Shown here: positions 1 through 8,462 of the stretch, one piece after another
Layout of the letters: the number at the start of each line of letters is the position of its first letter
Numbering within the stretch: position 1 is the stretch's first letter
NCBI RefSeq assembly: GCF_003346515.1
Contig: NZ_QQNA01000002.1
Span: 45,900-109,899, forward strand
DNA: 64,000 nucleotides
Reading direction: 5' to 3'
From: Streptomyces corynorhini
GTDB lineage: Bacteria; Actinomycetota; Actinomycetes; Streptomycetales; Streptomycetaceae
Translations under genes and position numbers: made by a program
The notes under the pieces: model-generated
What the model saw: the letters and a program-made list of their open reading frames with translations, nothing else
Told to the model about the DNA's origin: nothing
Database searches by the model: none

Positions 1-109
1 CCAGACGGTCCTCCAGGAGGGCGACATCGTCCACGTGATGATGCGTACCGACGACATCCAGAAGGTCGAGGCGGCGTTCGCCGAAGGCCCGGACGGAGGC
101 GTGAACTGA
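1..109 (+). CDS. TrkA-family potassium uptake protein, C-terminal end (partial)
   Basis: Open frame entering from the left edge and ending at TGA 107-109. The 35 visible residues (QTVLQEGDIVHV then MMRTDDIQKVEAAF) look like the last strand and helix of a TrkA_C (RCK_C) ligand-binding subdomain, where the 'leegDil.v' pattern is typical. Its stop overlaps the ATG of the next trkA gene by one base (TGATG), so the two are translationally coupled. Streptomyces often carries such tandem TrkA genes; together they would gate a Trk-type K+ uptake channel from the cytoplasmic side. The N-terminal part lies outside the window, so the assignment rests on the short tail and the neighbour. Confidence 0.7.
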   Translation, partial: QTVLQEGDIVHVMMRTDDIQKVEAAFAEGPDGGVN

Positions 110-786
110 TGCGCGTCGCGATTGCCGGAGCCGGTGCGGTGGGCCGTTCCATCGCGGGTGAGCTGCTGGAGAACGGGCACGAGATCCTGCTGATCGACAA
201 GGCGCCGACCGCCATCTCGGTGGAGCGGGTGCCGCTCGCGGAGTGGCTGCTGGCCGACGCCTGCGAGATCACCTCGCTGGACGAGGCGGCGCTCCAGCGC
301 TGCAACGTCGTGATCGCGGCGACCGGTGACGACAAGGTGAATCTGGTCGTCTCGCTGCTCGCCAAGACGGAGTACGGCGTGCCGCGGGTGGTGGCCCGGG
401 TCAACAACCCCAAGAACGAGTGGCTGTTCAACGAGGCGTGGGGCGTCGATGTCGCGGTCTCCACGCCGCGGCTGATGTCGGCGCTGGTCGAGGAGGCGGT
501 GAGCGTCGGGGATCTCGTACGGCTGCTGCGCTTCAGCCACGGGGACGCCAACCTGGTGGAGCTGACGCTGCCGCCGGAGTCGGCGGTGGCGGGCACTCAG
601 GTCGGCGAGGTGGTCTGGCCGGAGGACACGTCCCTGGTCACCATCATCCGCGGTACGCGCGTCCTGACGCCCAGTCCTGAGGAGACCCTGGAGGCGGGCG
701 ACGAGCTGCTGTTCGTGGCGGCGCAGGCGCGCGAGGAGCAGTTGGAGGACCTGCTGTCGGTACGGCGTGAGGACCGGTCGGACTGA
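109..786 (+). CDS. trkA: TrkA-family potassium uptake regulatory protein
   Basis: 225 aa cytoplasmic RCK protein. Residues 1-30 form a Rossmann dinucleotide-binding start with GAGAVGRS and an acidic residue closing the second strand (LLIDK), as expected for TrkA_N (NAD(H)/ATP binding, to about residue 120). The C-terminal part (about 140-215, with VVWPEDTSLVTIIRG and LEAGDELLFVA) is a TrkA_C domain. Family role: ring-forming regulatory subunit that opens Trk/Ktr potassium channels in response to bound nucleotide. It overlaps the stop of the preceding trkA by one base. No channel subunit lies in the window. A strong symmetrical hairpin follows the stop. It may be the only complete constitutive K+ uptake component here, because the nearby kdp operon is broken. 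Confidence 0.9.
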   Translation: MRVAIAGAGAVGRSIAGELLENGHEILLIDKAPTAISVERVPLAEWLLADACEITSLDEAALQRCNVVIAATGDDKVNLVVSLLAKTEYGVPRVVARVNNPKNEWLFNEAWGVDVAVSTPRLMSALVEEAVSVGDLVRLLRFSHGDANLVELTLPPESAVAGTQVGEVVWPEDTSLVTIIRGTRVLTPSPEETLEAGDELLFVAAQAREEQLEDLLSVRREDRSD

Positions 787-801
787 CGGGCGCGCGACAC
801 G

Positions 802-845
802 CATGACATCGCCGTACGGGTCGTGACCCGTACGGCGATGTCATG
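802..845. terminator. bidirectional terminator between trkA and the DUF3159 gene
   Basis: Perfect inverted repeat with 21-base arms (802-822 and 825-845, core CGCCGTACGGGTC) around a 2-base centre, between the convergent ends of trkA (+) and the DUF3159 gene (-). There is no long T-tract, as is usual in Streptomyces. Position and symmetry support two-way termination. Confidence 0.85.
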
Positions 846-877
846 TGCGCGGCCCGGCGGGGTGCGCCGGAGGGGAG

Positions 878-1663
878 CTACCGGCGGTGCCGGGCGGGCG
901 GCCGGTCCCCGGTGCCCGCGGTGGCGGCCTCGCGCTCCTTCTCGGCCCGCTCCCGCTCCTCCATCTCGGCGAAGACGTCGATGGGCGGCGGCGCCTTGGC
1001 GAGGAAGACCCAGGTGAGATAGACGGAGAGCAGGAAGGGCGGGATCTTCAGCGCGATCAGCACCCAGCCGAGCTGGGCGGTGTCGGCCCACCAGTAGAGC
1101 GGGAAGAGGATCGCGCACTTGGCGAGCAGGATCAGCCCCCAGGCCCAACTGGCCTTGGCGTACGCCTTCTTGCGGCCCGGGTTACGGGTGCGCCAGGAGA
1201 GGTTCTCCTTGAAGACCGGGCCGAGGATCAGCCCTATCAGCGGCACGCCCGCCAGCGTGGTGATGATGTAGGCGAGCGCCAGCCCCAGCGTGTAGAGCAT
1301 GCCGGGCAGGTAGAAGTCCTTGGCGTTGCCCGTCATCATCGCGAAGAGCACGCCGAAGGCGACGCCGAAGACTCCGCTGAAGGCGTGCTTGACGGTGTCG
1401 CGGCGGATCAGCCGGACCACCACCAGCAGCAGCGAGACGGCCAGGGCCGCGATCGCCGAGGTGTGCAGGTCCTTGTTGATCGTGAAGATCGTGACGAAGA
1501 GCAGTCCGGGCAGGACTGTCTCCACCATGCCGCGCACACCGCCGAACGCCTCGAAGAGGGCCGCCTCGGTGACGGCTTTCGCGTCGCCCTCCGGGTCGGC
1601 CGCCGTCGCGGGGCGGGGGTCTGGGGAAGCGGTCGAGGTGGCGGGCTCGTCGGGTGACGTCAC
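878..1663 (-). CDS. DUF3159 family integral membrane protein
   Basis: 261 aa. After a variable Pro/Ala-rich N-terminus (about 30 aa) the conserved DUF3159 body starts (ALFEAFGGVRGMVETVLPG) and holds about five to six hydrophobic segments between residues 45 and 215 (for example VLPGLLFVTIFTI, IAALAVSLLLVV, FGVAFGVLFAMM, WAWGLILLAKCAILFPLYWW). The tail is charged (EMEERERAEKERE). The GTG start at 1663 follows an AGGAG box that overlaps the stop of the upstream OB-fold gene, so both are co-transcribed. Function is unknown. Its steady neighbours in actinobacteria are the OB-fold protein and potassium-transport genes, so a membrane or ion-homeostasis role is possible but unproven. Confidence 0.85.
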   Translation of the reverse strand: MTSPDEPATSTASPDPRPATAADPEGDAKAVTEAALFEAFGGVRGMVETVLPGLLFVTIFTINKDLHTSAIAALAVSLLLVVVRLIRRDTVKHAFSGVFGVAFGVLFAMMTGNAKDFYLPGMLYTLGLALAYIITTLAGVPLIGLILGPVFKENLSWRTRNPGRKKAYAKASWAWGLILLAKCAILFPLYWWADTAQLGWVLIALKIPPFLLSVYLTWVFLAKAPPPIDVFAEMEERERAEKEREAATAGTGDRPPARHRR

Positions 1664-1666
1664 CGG

Positions 1667-2053
1667 CTACTCCTGTCCGAGCGGTCGGAGTTCGTATGTG
1701 GGATTGAACAGCACCCGCCGGCCGTGACTCAGGGAGATCCGGCCGGAGGCGATCATTCTGCGGCCCGGCTCTATGCCCACGATGGAGCGCCGGCCCAGCC
1801 ACACCACGTTCAGGGGCGCGGTGCCGTCGAACAGCTCCGCCTCCAGCGCGGGCACACCGGCTCGCGGACGCAGGGTGACCGTCCGCAACGTACCAGTCAC
1901 CCGGACGATCTGGCGGTCGCTGCACTCGGAGATCCGGGTGCAGCCCGACGCCTGCGCGTCCTCGCGCAGCTCCTGCGACTCCAGATCCCCCTGGGAGCTG
2001 GACAGCCGGTCGAGCATCCGGCGGAACCGGCCGCTCGGCTTGTCAGCACTCAT
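1667..2053 (-). CDS. OB-fold nucleic-acid-binding domain protein
   Basis: 128 aa small protein. Residues about 45-120 match a tRNA_anti-like/RecG-like OB fold: VRVTGTLRTVTLRP, then LEAELFDGTAPLNVVWLGRR, then IEPGRRMIASGRIS, ending in a 'NPTYEL' strand typical of this actinobacterial family. The N-terminal 40 residues are charged and helical. It lies 3 bases upstream of the DUF3159 gene on the same strand, forming a two-gene operon. Such proteins are usually annotated only as OB-fold proteins; a DNA or RNA substrate is not known. The start at 2053 gives a sensible full-length protein. Confidence 0.8.
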   Translation of the reverse strand: MSADKPSGRFRRMLDRLSSSQGDLESQELREDAQASGCTRISECSDRQIVRVTGTLRTVTLRPRAGVPALEAELFDGTAPLNVVWLGRRSIVGIEPGRRMIASGRISLSHGRRVLFNPTYELRPLGQE

Positions 2054-2105
2054 ACCCCAGAGCGTACCGGGGTACGAGGACGGCCGGTTGCCGCGGACCG
2101 TCGGA

Positions 2106-2795
2106 TCAACGCTCGAAGCGGTACCCCATGCCCGGTTCGGTGACGAAGTGCCGGGGGTGCGAGGGGTCCGTCTCCAGCTTCCGTCTGAGCTGGGCCATGT
2201 AGACCCGCAGATAGTTCGTCTCGGTGCCGTAGGAGGGGCCCCAGACCTCCTGGAGGAGCTGTTTCTGGCTGACGAGCCGGCCGGTGTTGCGCACGAGCAC
2301 CTCCAGCAGGTGCCACTCGGTCGGGGTGAGCCGTACGTCCCGGCCGTCCCGGTGCACCTTCTTGGCGGCCAGGTCGACGGTGAACCCGCCGGTCTCGACG
2401 ACCGCGGCCGTCTCGTCGCCGTCCCCGCCGACCGGCTCGGCCCGCCGGACGGCCGCGCGCAGCCTGGCCAGCAGTTCGTCCATGCCGAAGGGCTTGGTGA
2501 CGTAGTCGTCGGCCCCGGCGTCCAGGGCCTCCACCTTCTCGTCCGAGGTATGGCGGGCGGACAGCACCAGGATCGGTACGCGGGTCCAGCCGCGCAGGCC
2601 CTTGATCACCTCGACGCCGTCCATGTCCGGCAGGCCGAGGTCGAGCACGACGACGTCGGGGTGGCGCGCGGCGGCCAGTTCCAGCGCGCTCGCGCCGTCG
2701 GAGGCCGCCTCCACCTCGTACTTGCGCGCTCTCAGGTTGATCACGAGGGCGCGTACGATCTGTGGCTCGTCGTCGACCACGAGCACCCGGGTCAT
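2106..2795 (-). CDS. kdpE: KdpE, OmpR-type response regulator
   Basis: 229 aa. Receiver domain 1-120 with acidic pocket DDE (8-10), phosphoacceptor Asp52 (VVVLDLGLPD), and Lys in YVTKPFG. A C-terminal winged helix (about 130-228) ends in LRRKLE...PGMGYRF. In other bacteria KdpE turns on kdpFABC at low K+ or high salt. It lies 25 bases downstream of kdpD on the same strand, as last gene of the kdp operon. The gene looks intact although the structural operon above it lost kdpA and half of kdpB, so it may now be an orphan regulator acting on other targets. PhoB-like regulators are similar, but the kdpD neighbour settles the name. Confidence 0.93.
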   Translation of the reverse strand: MTRVLVVDDEPQIVRALVINLRARKYEVEAASDGASALELAAARHPDVVVLDLGLPDMDGVEVIKGLRGWTRVPILVLSARHTSDEKVEALDAGADDYVTKPFGMDELLARLRAAVRRAEPVGGDGDETAAVVETGGFTVDLAAKKVHRDGRDVRLTPTEWHLLEVLVRNTGRLVSQKQLLQEVWGPSYGTETNYLRVYMAQLRRKLETDPSHPRHFVTEPGMGYRFER

Positions 2796-2820
2796 AGGGT
2801 CCGCCTTTCTGCTGCCCCGC

Positions 2821-5364
2821 TCATGTGATGAGCCGGGCGGGTGATTCGGTGCGTCCGGGCGCGCGGCCCGACGCGGCTCCGAGGTTGAGAACCATGGTCA
2901 GACCGCCGCCGGGGGTGTCCTCGGCGGCGAGCGTGCCGCCCATCGCGTCCACGAAGCCGCGGGCGACCGCCAGGCCGAGTCCGACGCCCGCGCCGCGCGG
3001 GGCGTCTCCGTGGCGCTGGAAGGGTTCGAAGATGCGGTCCTTGGCGTCGTCGGGGACGCCGGGGCCGCGGTCCACGACCCGTACCTCCACCCGGGCGCCG
3101 AGCGCGCTCGCCGCGACGGTGACGGGCCGGCCGTCGGGGCTGTACTTGACGGCGTTCTCCACGATGTTGGCGACCGCGCGCTCCAGCAGGCCCGGGTCGA
3201 CGGCCACCATGGGCAGCGACTCGGGGATGTCCAGCTCCACGCTGCCCTCCGGCACGCCGCCGAGCGCCATCGGGACCACCTCGTCGAGGTCGATCTCGCG
3301 CATCAGCGGGGTGACGGTGCCGGTCTGGAGCCGGGACATGTCCAGGAGGTTGCCGACCAGATGGTCGAGGCGGTCGGAGCCGTGCTCGATGCCCTCCAGC
3401 AGCTCCGCCCGGTCCTCCTCCGACCAGTCGACGTCGTCGGAGCGCAGCGAGGTGACGGCGGCCTTGATCCCGGCCAGCGGGGTGCGCAGATCGTGGCTGA
3501 CGGCGGCGAGCAGGGCGGTACGGATGCGGTTGCCCTCGGCGAGCGCCCTGGCCTGCTCCGCCTCGCCCACCAGCCGCTGCCGGTCCAGGACGACGGCGGC
3601 CTGGGTGGCGAAGGCGGCCAGCACCCGGCGGTCCTCGGCGGGCAGCACCCGGCCGGAGAGGGCCAGCGCCATGTGGTCGCCGACCGGCATGTCGACGTCG
3701 GCGGCCTCGGGGCGGTCGACGGGCTGCGGTCCGACGCTGCCCGCGCGGGTCCACGGCTCGACGTCGCTCTCGCGCTCCAGCAGCGCCACCGACTCCATGG
3801 AGAAGGTCTCCCGCACCCGCTCCAGCAGGGCGTCGAGCGCGGTCTCCCCGCGCAGCACGCTGCCCGCGAGGAAGGAGAGGATCTCGGACTCGGCGCGCAG
3901 CCGGGACGCCTGGTGGGTACGGCGGGCCGCCAGGTCCACGACGGACGCCACGGAGACGGCCACCGCGAAGAAGATGACGATGGCGACCAGGTTCTTGGGG
4001 TCCTGGACGGTCAGGGTGTGGGAGGGCGGCGTGAAGTAGAAGTTGAGCAGCAGCGAGCCGACGGCCGCGGAGGCGAGCGCGGGCCGCAATCCGCCGAGCA
4101 GCGCGGCCAGCACCGTCAGGAAGAGGAAGAGCAGGACGTCGTTGGCGAGGCCGAGGGTGTTGCTCAGCTCCGCGAGCATCAGCGAGAGCAGTACGGGGGC
4201 GACGACCCCGGCCAGCCACCCCGAGATGATCCGCGAGCGCCCCAGCCGGGCGCCGCGCGCCACCGGCAGCCCGCGGCCCTTGGCGGCCTCCTCGTGGGTG
4301 ACGATGTGGACGTCCAGGTCGGGGCCCGACTCGCGGGCGACGGTGGTGCCGACGCCGGGTCCGAAGACGTACTGCCAGCTCTTGCGGCGGCTGGAGCCGA
4401 GGACGATCTGGGTGGCGTTGACCCCCCGCGCGAAGGCGAGCAGCGCGGCGGGTATGTCGTCGCCGATGACGTGGTGGAAGGTGCCGCCCAGGTCCTCGAC
4501 CAGCTTGCGCTGGACGGCGATCTCCTTGGGCGAGGCGGCGGTCAGGCCGTCGCTCCTGGCGATGTAGACGGCGAGGATCTCGCTGCCGGAGCCCTTGGCG
4601 GCCATCCGGGCGGCGCGGCGCAGCAGCGTGCGCCCCTCGGGGCCGCCGGTGAGGCCGACGACGATGCGTTCGCGGGCCTGCCAGGTGGTGCGGATGTCGT
4701 GTTCGCCGCGGTACTGCTGGAGGTACTCGTCGACCCGGTCGGCGACCCAGAGCAGCGCCAGCTCGCGCAGCGCGGTCAGGTTGCCGGGGCGGAAGTAGTG
4801 GGAGAGCGCGGCGTCGACCTTGTCGGGCTTGTAGACGTTGCCGTGCGCCATCCGGCGGCGCAGCGCCTGGGGCGACATGTCGACCAGCTCGATCTGGTCG
4901 GCCCGGCGGACCATCTCGTCGGGGACGGTCTCGCGCTGCCGTACCCCGGTTATCGACTCGACGACGTCGCCGAGTGACTCCAGGTGCTGGATGTTGACGG
5001 TGGACACGACCTCGATGCCCGCCTTGAGGAGGGTCTCGACGTCCTGCCAGCGCTTGGCGTTGCGGGAGCCCGGCACGTTGGTGTGGGCCAGCTCGTCGAC
5101 GAGGACGACGGCGGGCCGCCGGTCCAGGACCGCGTCGACGTCCATCTCGGTGAGCCGGGCGCCCCGGTGCTCCAGCTCCCGGCGGGGCACCTGCTCCAGG
5201 CCGTGCAGCATCGTTTCCGTACGTGGCCGGTCGTGGTGCTCCACGAAGCCGACCACGCAGTCGGTGCCCCGCTCCACGCGGCGCTGCGCCTCGGACAGCA
5301 TCGCGTACGTCTTGCCGACGCCCGGTGCCGCGCCCAGGTAGATCCGAAGTCTGCCGCGTCCCAT
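2821..5364 (-). CDS. kdpD: KdpD, osmosensitive K+ channel histidine kinase
   Basis: 847 aa from the ATG at 5364 (MGRGRLRIYLG); an ATG nine codons upstream is less like family starts. Order: N-terminal KdpD domain with P-loop GAAPGVGKTYAM (about 10-22) and the DELAHTN segment; a Usp-like domain (about 240-370, SSRRKSWQ); four hydrophobic segments of DUF4118 (about 395-490); GAF-like region; HisKA with AVSHDLRTPLAG (phospho-His), and HATPase_c with NIVENAVKYSPDG and GVGLGLAVARG. Full-length for the family and without visible damage. It senses K+ limitation and phosphorylates KdpE. In several bacteria KdpD also binds c-di-AMP through the Usp domain, a relevant link because a c-di-AMP riboswitch occurs elsewhere in this window. 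Confidence 0.94.
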   Translation of the reverse strand: MGRGRLRIYLGAAPGVGKTYAMLSEAQRRVERGTDCVVGFVEHHDRPRTETMLHGLEQVPRRELEHRGARLTEMDVDAVLDRRPAVVLVDELAHTNVPGSRNAKRWQDVETLLKAGIEVVSTVNIQHLESLGDVVESITGVRQRETVPDEMVRRADQIELVDMSPQALRRRMAHGNVYKPDKVDAALSHYFRPGNLTALRELALLWVADRVDEYLQQYRGEHDIRTTWQARERIVVGLTGGPEGRTLLRRAARMAAKGSGSEILAVYIARSDGLTAASPKEIAVQRKLVEDLGGTFHHVIGDDIPAALLAFARGVNATQIVLGSSRRKSWQYVFGPGVGTTVARESGPDLDVHIVTHEEAAKGRGLPVARGARLGRSRIISGWLAGVVAPVLLSLMLAELSNTLGLANDVLLFLFLTVLAALLGGLRPALASAAVGSLLLNFYFTPPSHTLTVQDPKNLVAIVIFFAVAVSVASVVDLAARRTHQASRLRAESEILSFLAGSVLRGETALDALLERVRETFSMESVALLERESDVEPWTRAGSVGPQPVDRPEAADVDMPVGDHMALALSGRVLPAEDRRVLAAFATQAAVVLDRQRLVGEAEQARALAEGNRIRTALLAAVSHDLRTPLAGIKAAVTSLRSDDVDWSEEDRAELLEGIEHGSDRLDHLVGNLLDMSRLQTGTVTPLMREIDLDEVVPMALGGVPEGSVELDIPESLPMVAVDPGLLERAVANIVENAVKYSPDGRPVTVAASALGARVEVRVVDRGPGVPDDAKDRIFEPFQRHGDAPRGAGVGLGLAVARGFVDAMGGTLAAEDTPGGGLTMVLNLGAASGRAPGRTESPARLIT

Positions 5365-5563
5365 GGCCCCATTGTCTTCCAGGTGAGCCACCGCGTCCGA
5401 CGCGCCGACTGTCCTGAAACTACAGCCGGGAACAGCGACAAATGGGACAGCGGTGGACTTCCGGGCCGGTCTTGACGTGATTCTGATGGGTGCGGTCGCG
5501 GTGCCGCGCCCGCACCGGGCCGCGCTTGCGGCGGGTGGGTGCCGTGCCGGTGCGACCGGCGCC

Positions 5564-6253
5564 TCAGCGGCCCGCCAGCAGCTCGCGCAGGGCGGTGTTG
5601 AGCGCGAGGACGTTCACCCGGGGCTCCCCCACGAAGCCGAGGGCGCGCCCCTGGGTGTGCTCCTCGACCAGACGTGCCAGCTGCCGTACGGGCAGCCGGT
5701 TGCGCTCGGCGACACGGTGGGTCTGGAGCCGGGCGTACGCGGGCGAGATGTCCGGGTCGAGCCCCGAGCCCGAGGAGGTGAGCGCGTCGGCGGGGATCTC
5801 CGCGGCGCGGACCGGGTGGCCCGGGGTGGAGTTGTCCTCGATGACGGCGGCCCTGGCGGCCTCGACGGACCGGATCAGCTCCGGGTTGTCGCCCGCCAGG
5901 TTGGTCGCCCCGGACAGGAGCGGCCGGTGGCGCGGGTCGACGGTGCTGGTGACGAGGCCGTCGGAGGGGCGCGGCTGGAACCAGCGCGGGTCCGGGGCCG
6001 GGGCGCGGCCCGCGCGGGCCGGCAGGTCGTAGCGCTGTCCGATCAGGGACGAGCCGACGACCCGGCCAGAGCCGCCCTCCCTGACCTCGGAGCCGGCCGC
6101 CCGGTGGGGGAAGAACGCCTGGGCGAGGCCGGTGACGGCCAGCGGGTAGAGCACCCCGCACAGGACGGTGAGGACGAGAAGGGAGCGCAGCGCTGCGCCG
6201 AGGAGCCGCGCGGTGGCGGCTGCCGAGCTGTTCATGGTGGACACGCCGTTCAC
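5564..6253 (-). CDS. kdpC: KdpC, potassium-transporting ATPase subunit C
   Basis: 229 aa with one N-terminal membrane segment (about 22-45, [19 protein letters not shown]) and an extracytoplasmic KdpC domain: [35 protein letters not shown] and the C-terminal VNVLALN motif. The ATG overlaps the stop of the kdpF::kdpB' gene in an [12 protein letters not shown] six codons later is an alternative start. In the intact KdpFABC complex KdpC stabilises the KdpA-KdpB assembly and raises K+ affinity. With KdpA absent and KdpB lacking its catalytic Asp, this apparently intact subunit has no complex to join in this locus. A gap of about 200 bases separates it from kdpD. Confidence 0.93.
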   Translation of the reverse strand: MNGVSTMNSSAAATARLLGAALRSLLVLTVLCGVLYPLAVTGLAQAFFPHRAAGSEVREGGSGRVVGSSLIGQRYDLPARAGRAPAPDPRWFQPRPSDGLVTSTVDPRHRPLLSGATNLAGDNPELIRSVEAARAAVIEDNSTPGHPVRAAEIPADALTSSGSGLDPDISPAYARLQTHRVAERNRLPVRQLARLVEEHTQGRALGFVGEPRVNVLALNTALRELLAGR

Positions 6254-7374
6254 CCGATGCCGGGGACGAGGGAGAGGAGCAGGTCGATGAGTTTGATGCC
6301 GAGGAAGGGCGCCACCAGGCCGCCGAGGCCGTAGACCGCGAGGTTCCTGCCGGGCATCCGGTCGGCGCTCATGGGCCGGTAGCGCACCCCCCTGAGCGCG
6401 AGGGGTACGAGCGCCACGATGATCAGCGCGTTGAAGACGACGGCGGAGAGGATCGCGGACTGCGGCGAGGACAGCCGCATGATGTTGAGCGCGTCCAGCC
6501 CGGGGTGGACCACCGCGAACATGGCGGGGATGATCGCGAAGTACTTCGCGACGTCGTTCGCGAGGGAGAAGGTCGTCAGCGCGCCGCGGGTGATGAGCAG
6601 TTGCTTGCCGATGCCGACGATCTCGATGAGCTTGGTCGGGTCGGAGTCCAGGTCGACCATGTTCCCGGCCTCCTTGGCCGCCGAGGTGCCGGTGTTCATG
6701 GCCACCCCGACGTCCGCCTGGGCCAGCGCCGGCGCGTCGTTGGTCCCGTCGCCGGTCATCGCGACGAGGTTGCCGCCCGCCTGTTCGCGCCGGATCAGCG
6801 CCATCTTGTCCTCGGGGGTGGCCTCGGCGAGGAAGTCGTCCACCCCGGCCTCCCGCGCGATGGCCGCGGCCGTCAGCGGGTTGTCACCGGTGATCATGAC
6901 GGTTCTGATGCCCATCCGGCGCAGTTCCTCGAAGCGCTCCCGCATTCCGTCCTTGACGACGTCCTTGAGGTGGATCACGCCCAGGACGCGTGCGGCCCGG
7001 CCGTCCTCGACGGCGACCAGCAGGGGCGTACCGCCCTCCCGGGCGATGGCGTCGGTGAGCGCGGCGGTGTCGGCGCCGGGCTCGCCGCCGTGCCGCTCCA
7101 CCCAGGAGACGACGGACCCCGCGGCGCCCTTGCGGACGCGGCGCCGGGTCCCCGCCTCGTCGATGTCGACGCCGGACATCCGGGTGCGGGCGGTGAAGGC
7201 GACCCAGCGGGCGCCGCCGAGCGCGTCCCGGTCGCGTTCGGGCAGTCCGTGGCGCTCCTGGGCGAGTGCGACGACGGAGCGGCCCTCGGGGGTCTCGGGG
7301 AAGAGAAGCGCGAGGACGAGGTAGCCCAGCAGGGCGACGGCCACGAGGAGGCCGACGATGTTCTCTGCGCTCAC
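6250..7374 (-). pseudogene. kdpB: kdpF::kdpB' in-frame fusion (kdpA and front half of kdpB deleted)
   Basis: A 374-codon open frame starting at GTG 7374. Codons 1-27 ([10 protein letters not shown] to LALLFPE) are a KdpF-like single-span subunit that should end within a few codons. Instead the frame runs on at codon 28 (TPEGRS) into the nucleotide-binding half of KdpB and on to its normal C-terminus: [17 protein letters not shown] (about 160-165), [10 protein letters not shown] (208-217), and the last membrane segments. Missing are all of KdpA (usually about 550 aa), the KdpB actuator domain and the DKTGT phosphorylation site. From family lengths the loss is about 2.7 kb (inference). The junction lies near 7290-7298 and has a CCCGAG-ACC-CCCGAG repeat. 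The product cannot pump K+. Confidence 0.88.
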
Positions 7375-7454
7375 AGCCCGGCCACCCTCTTGGCGATGAG
7401 GGCCACCAGCGCGAAGACCGCGACCGTGGTGACGACGAAGGCCGGATCGGCCAT
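7371..7454 (-). CDS. 27-aa single-span membrane peptide upstream of kdpF
   Basis: ATG at 7454 preceded by an AGGAG box (revcomp of CTCCTGAG); 27 codons, MADPAFVV...IAKRVAGL. Residues 5-21 are fully hydrophobic and a positively charged Lys-Arg end follows, giving a single transmembrane helix like KdpF itself. Its TGA overlaps the GTG of the kdpF part by four bases (GTGA), so it is translationally coupled and is the first gene of the kdp operon. Similar short ORFs are, as far as I recall, often found in front of kdpF in Streptomyces but left unannotated. A role as a further small Kdp subunit is inference. Confidence 0.65.
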   Translation of the reverse strand: MADPAFVVTTVAVFALVALIAKRVAGL

Positions 7455-7603
7455 CGGTTGCTCCTGAGATGAGTGGGGAAAACCTGCCTCGGCAAGAAAA
7501 GCCCCCGCTGGGGCCGGTTCCCGCTGCCTTGACGGGTCTCATACTCACCACGGCGTCCGCTTGACGCGTTCCCTACGGCTCCCGGCTGTGACCAGCGCGA
7601 AAG

Positions 7604-7643
7604 CCGGTGGGCCGCACCCCTGGGAAGGGATGCGGCCCACCGG
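7604..7643 (-). terminator. terminator after the DUF3710 gene
   Basis: Inverted repeat with 13-base perfect arms (7604-7616 CCGGTGGGCCGCA and 7631-7643) and a 14-base loop, just downstream of the minus-strand DUF3710 gene and upstream of the kdp operon. The stretch 7455-7603 to its left would hold the kdp promoter; no clear box was recognised there. Confidence 0.8.
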
Positions 7644-7675
7644 TGAAGGCGTACGGCCGTGACGCCGGAGCCGGG

Positions 7676-8461
7676 TCAGCGCACCTCGGTGATCTCCGGG
7701 CCGCGCTGGAGCTGGCCCATGCCGCCGGAGAAGCGCGAGCCCTCCTGCTCCTCCTGCTGGACGCCCTCGGCGACCATCTGCGCGTCGTCCGGCAGCTTCA
7801 GAACGATCGGGTCGCGGGGCGCCATCGGTCCCTCGCCGCGTACGACGACGGTGTCCCGGAAGATCTGCTCCAGCAGCCCGGCGGCCTCCGGCTGCACCGC
7901 GCCCTGCCCGGAGATCACGCCGCGCAGGAACCAGCGCGGCCCGTCGACGCCGATGAAGCGCACCAGCTGCACGCCTCCGGTGCCGTCCGGCAGCTGGACG
8001 GGCACCTGCGCGCGCAGCTCCCAGCCGAGCGGGCCCTCGACCTCGTCGATGATGCCGCCCTGCTGGGTGATGCCGGTGGCGATCTCCTCGCGGACCTCGC
8101 CCCAGATGCCCTCCTTCTTGGGCGCGGCGAACGCCTGGAGCTGTACGGCGCTGTCGCGCACGACGACCGTCGCGGCGACGATCGCGTCCCCGGCGACCTC
8201 CACGCGCAGCTCCATGCCGTCGACCGCGGGCACGAAGACGCCGCCCAGGTCGACGCGGCCCTCGTCGGGCTTGGAGACCTCCGAGATGTCCCAGGGACCG
8301 TCGGGCCGGGGCGCCGGCGGAAGGTTCACCCGGCGGGGAGCGTCCCCCGCCTCGGCGGCGGCGTCCGCACTCTCGTCACCGGAGCCGTCGACCTGCTCGG
8401 TCTCGCCCGTTGCGTCCGCCGTGTCCTCGGCGGAACCACTCTTCTTGCGACGTCCGAACAC
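7676..8461 (-). CDS. DUF3710 domain protein
   Basis: 261 aa from GTG 8461 (VFGRRKKSG, the usual start of this family), with a GGAAGGA box upstream; the longer frame to 8533 only adds a stretch overlapping dut. The first 65 residues are acidic and low-complexity. The DUF3710 body runs from about 70 to 235 (PDGPWDISEV, VAGDAIVAATVVV, GWELRAQVPVQLPDG, VRFIGVDGPRWFLRGV). No catalytic motif is recognisable. It sits one base behind dut in the operon order thioesterase-dut-DUF3710, an arrangement conserved in actinobacteria. Function is unknown; the link to nucleotide metabolism is by context only. Confidence 0.85.
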   Translation of the reverse strand: MFGRRKKSGSAEDTADATGETEQVDGSGDESADAAAEAGDAPRRVNLPPAPRPDGPWDISEVSKPDEGRVDLGGVFVPAVDGMELRVEVAGDAIVAATVVVRDSAVQLQAFAAPKKEGIWGEVREEIATGITQQGGIIDEVEGPLGWELRAQVPVQLPDGTGGVQLVRFIGVDGPRWFLRGVISGQGAVQPEAAGLLEQIFRDTVVVRGEGPMAPRDPIVLKLPDDAQMVAEGVQQEEQEGSRFSGGMGQLQRGPEITEVR

Positions 8462-8462
8462 G

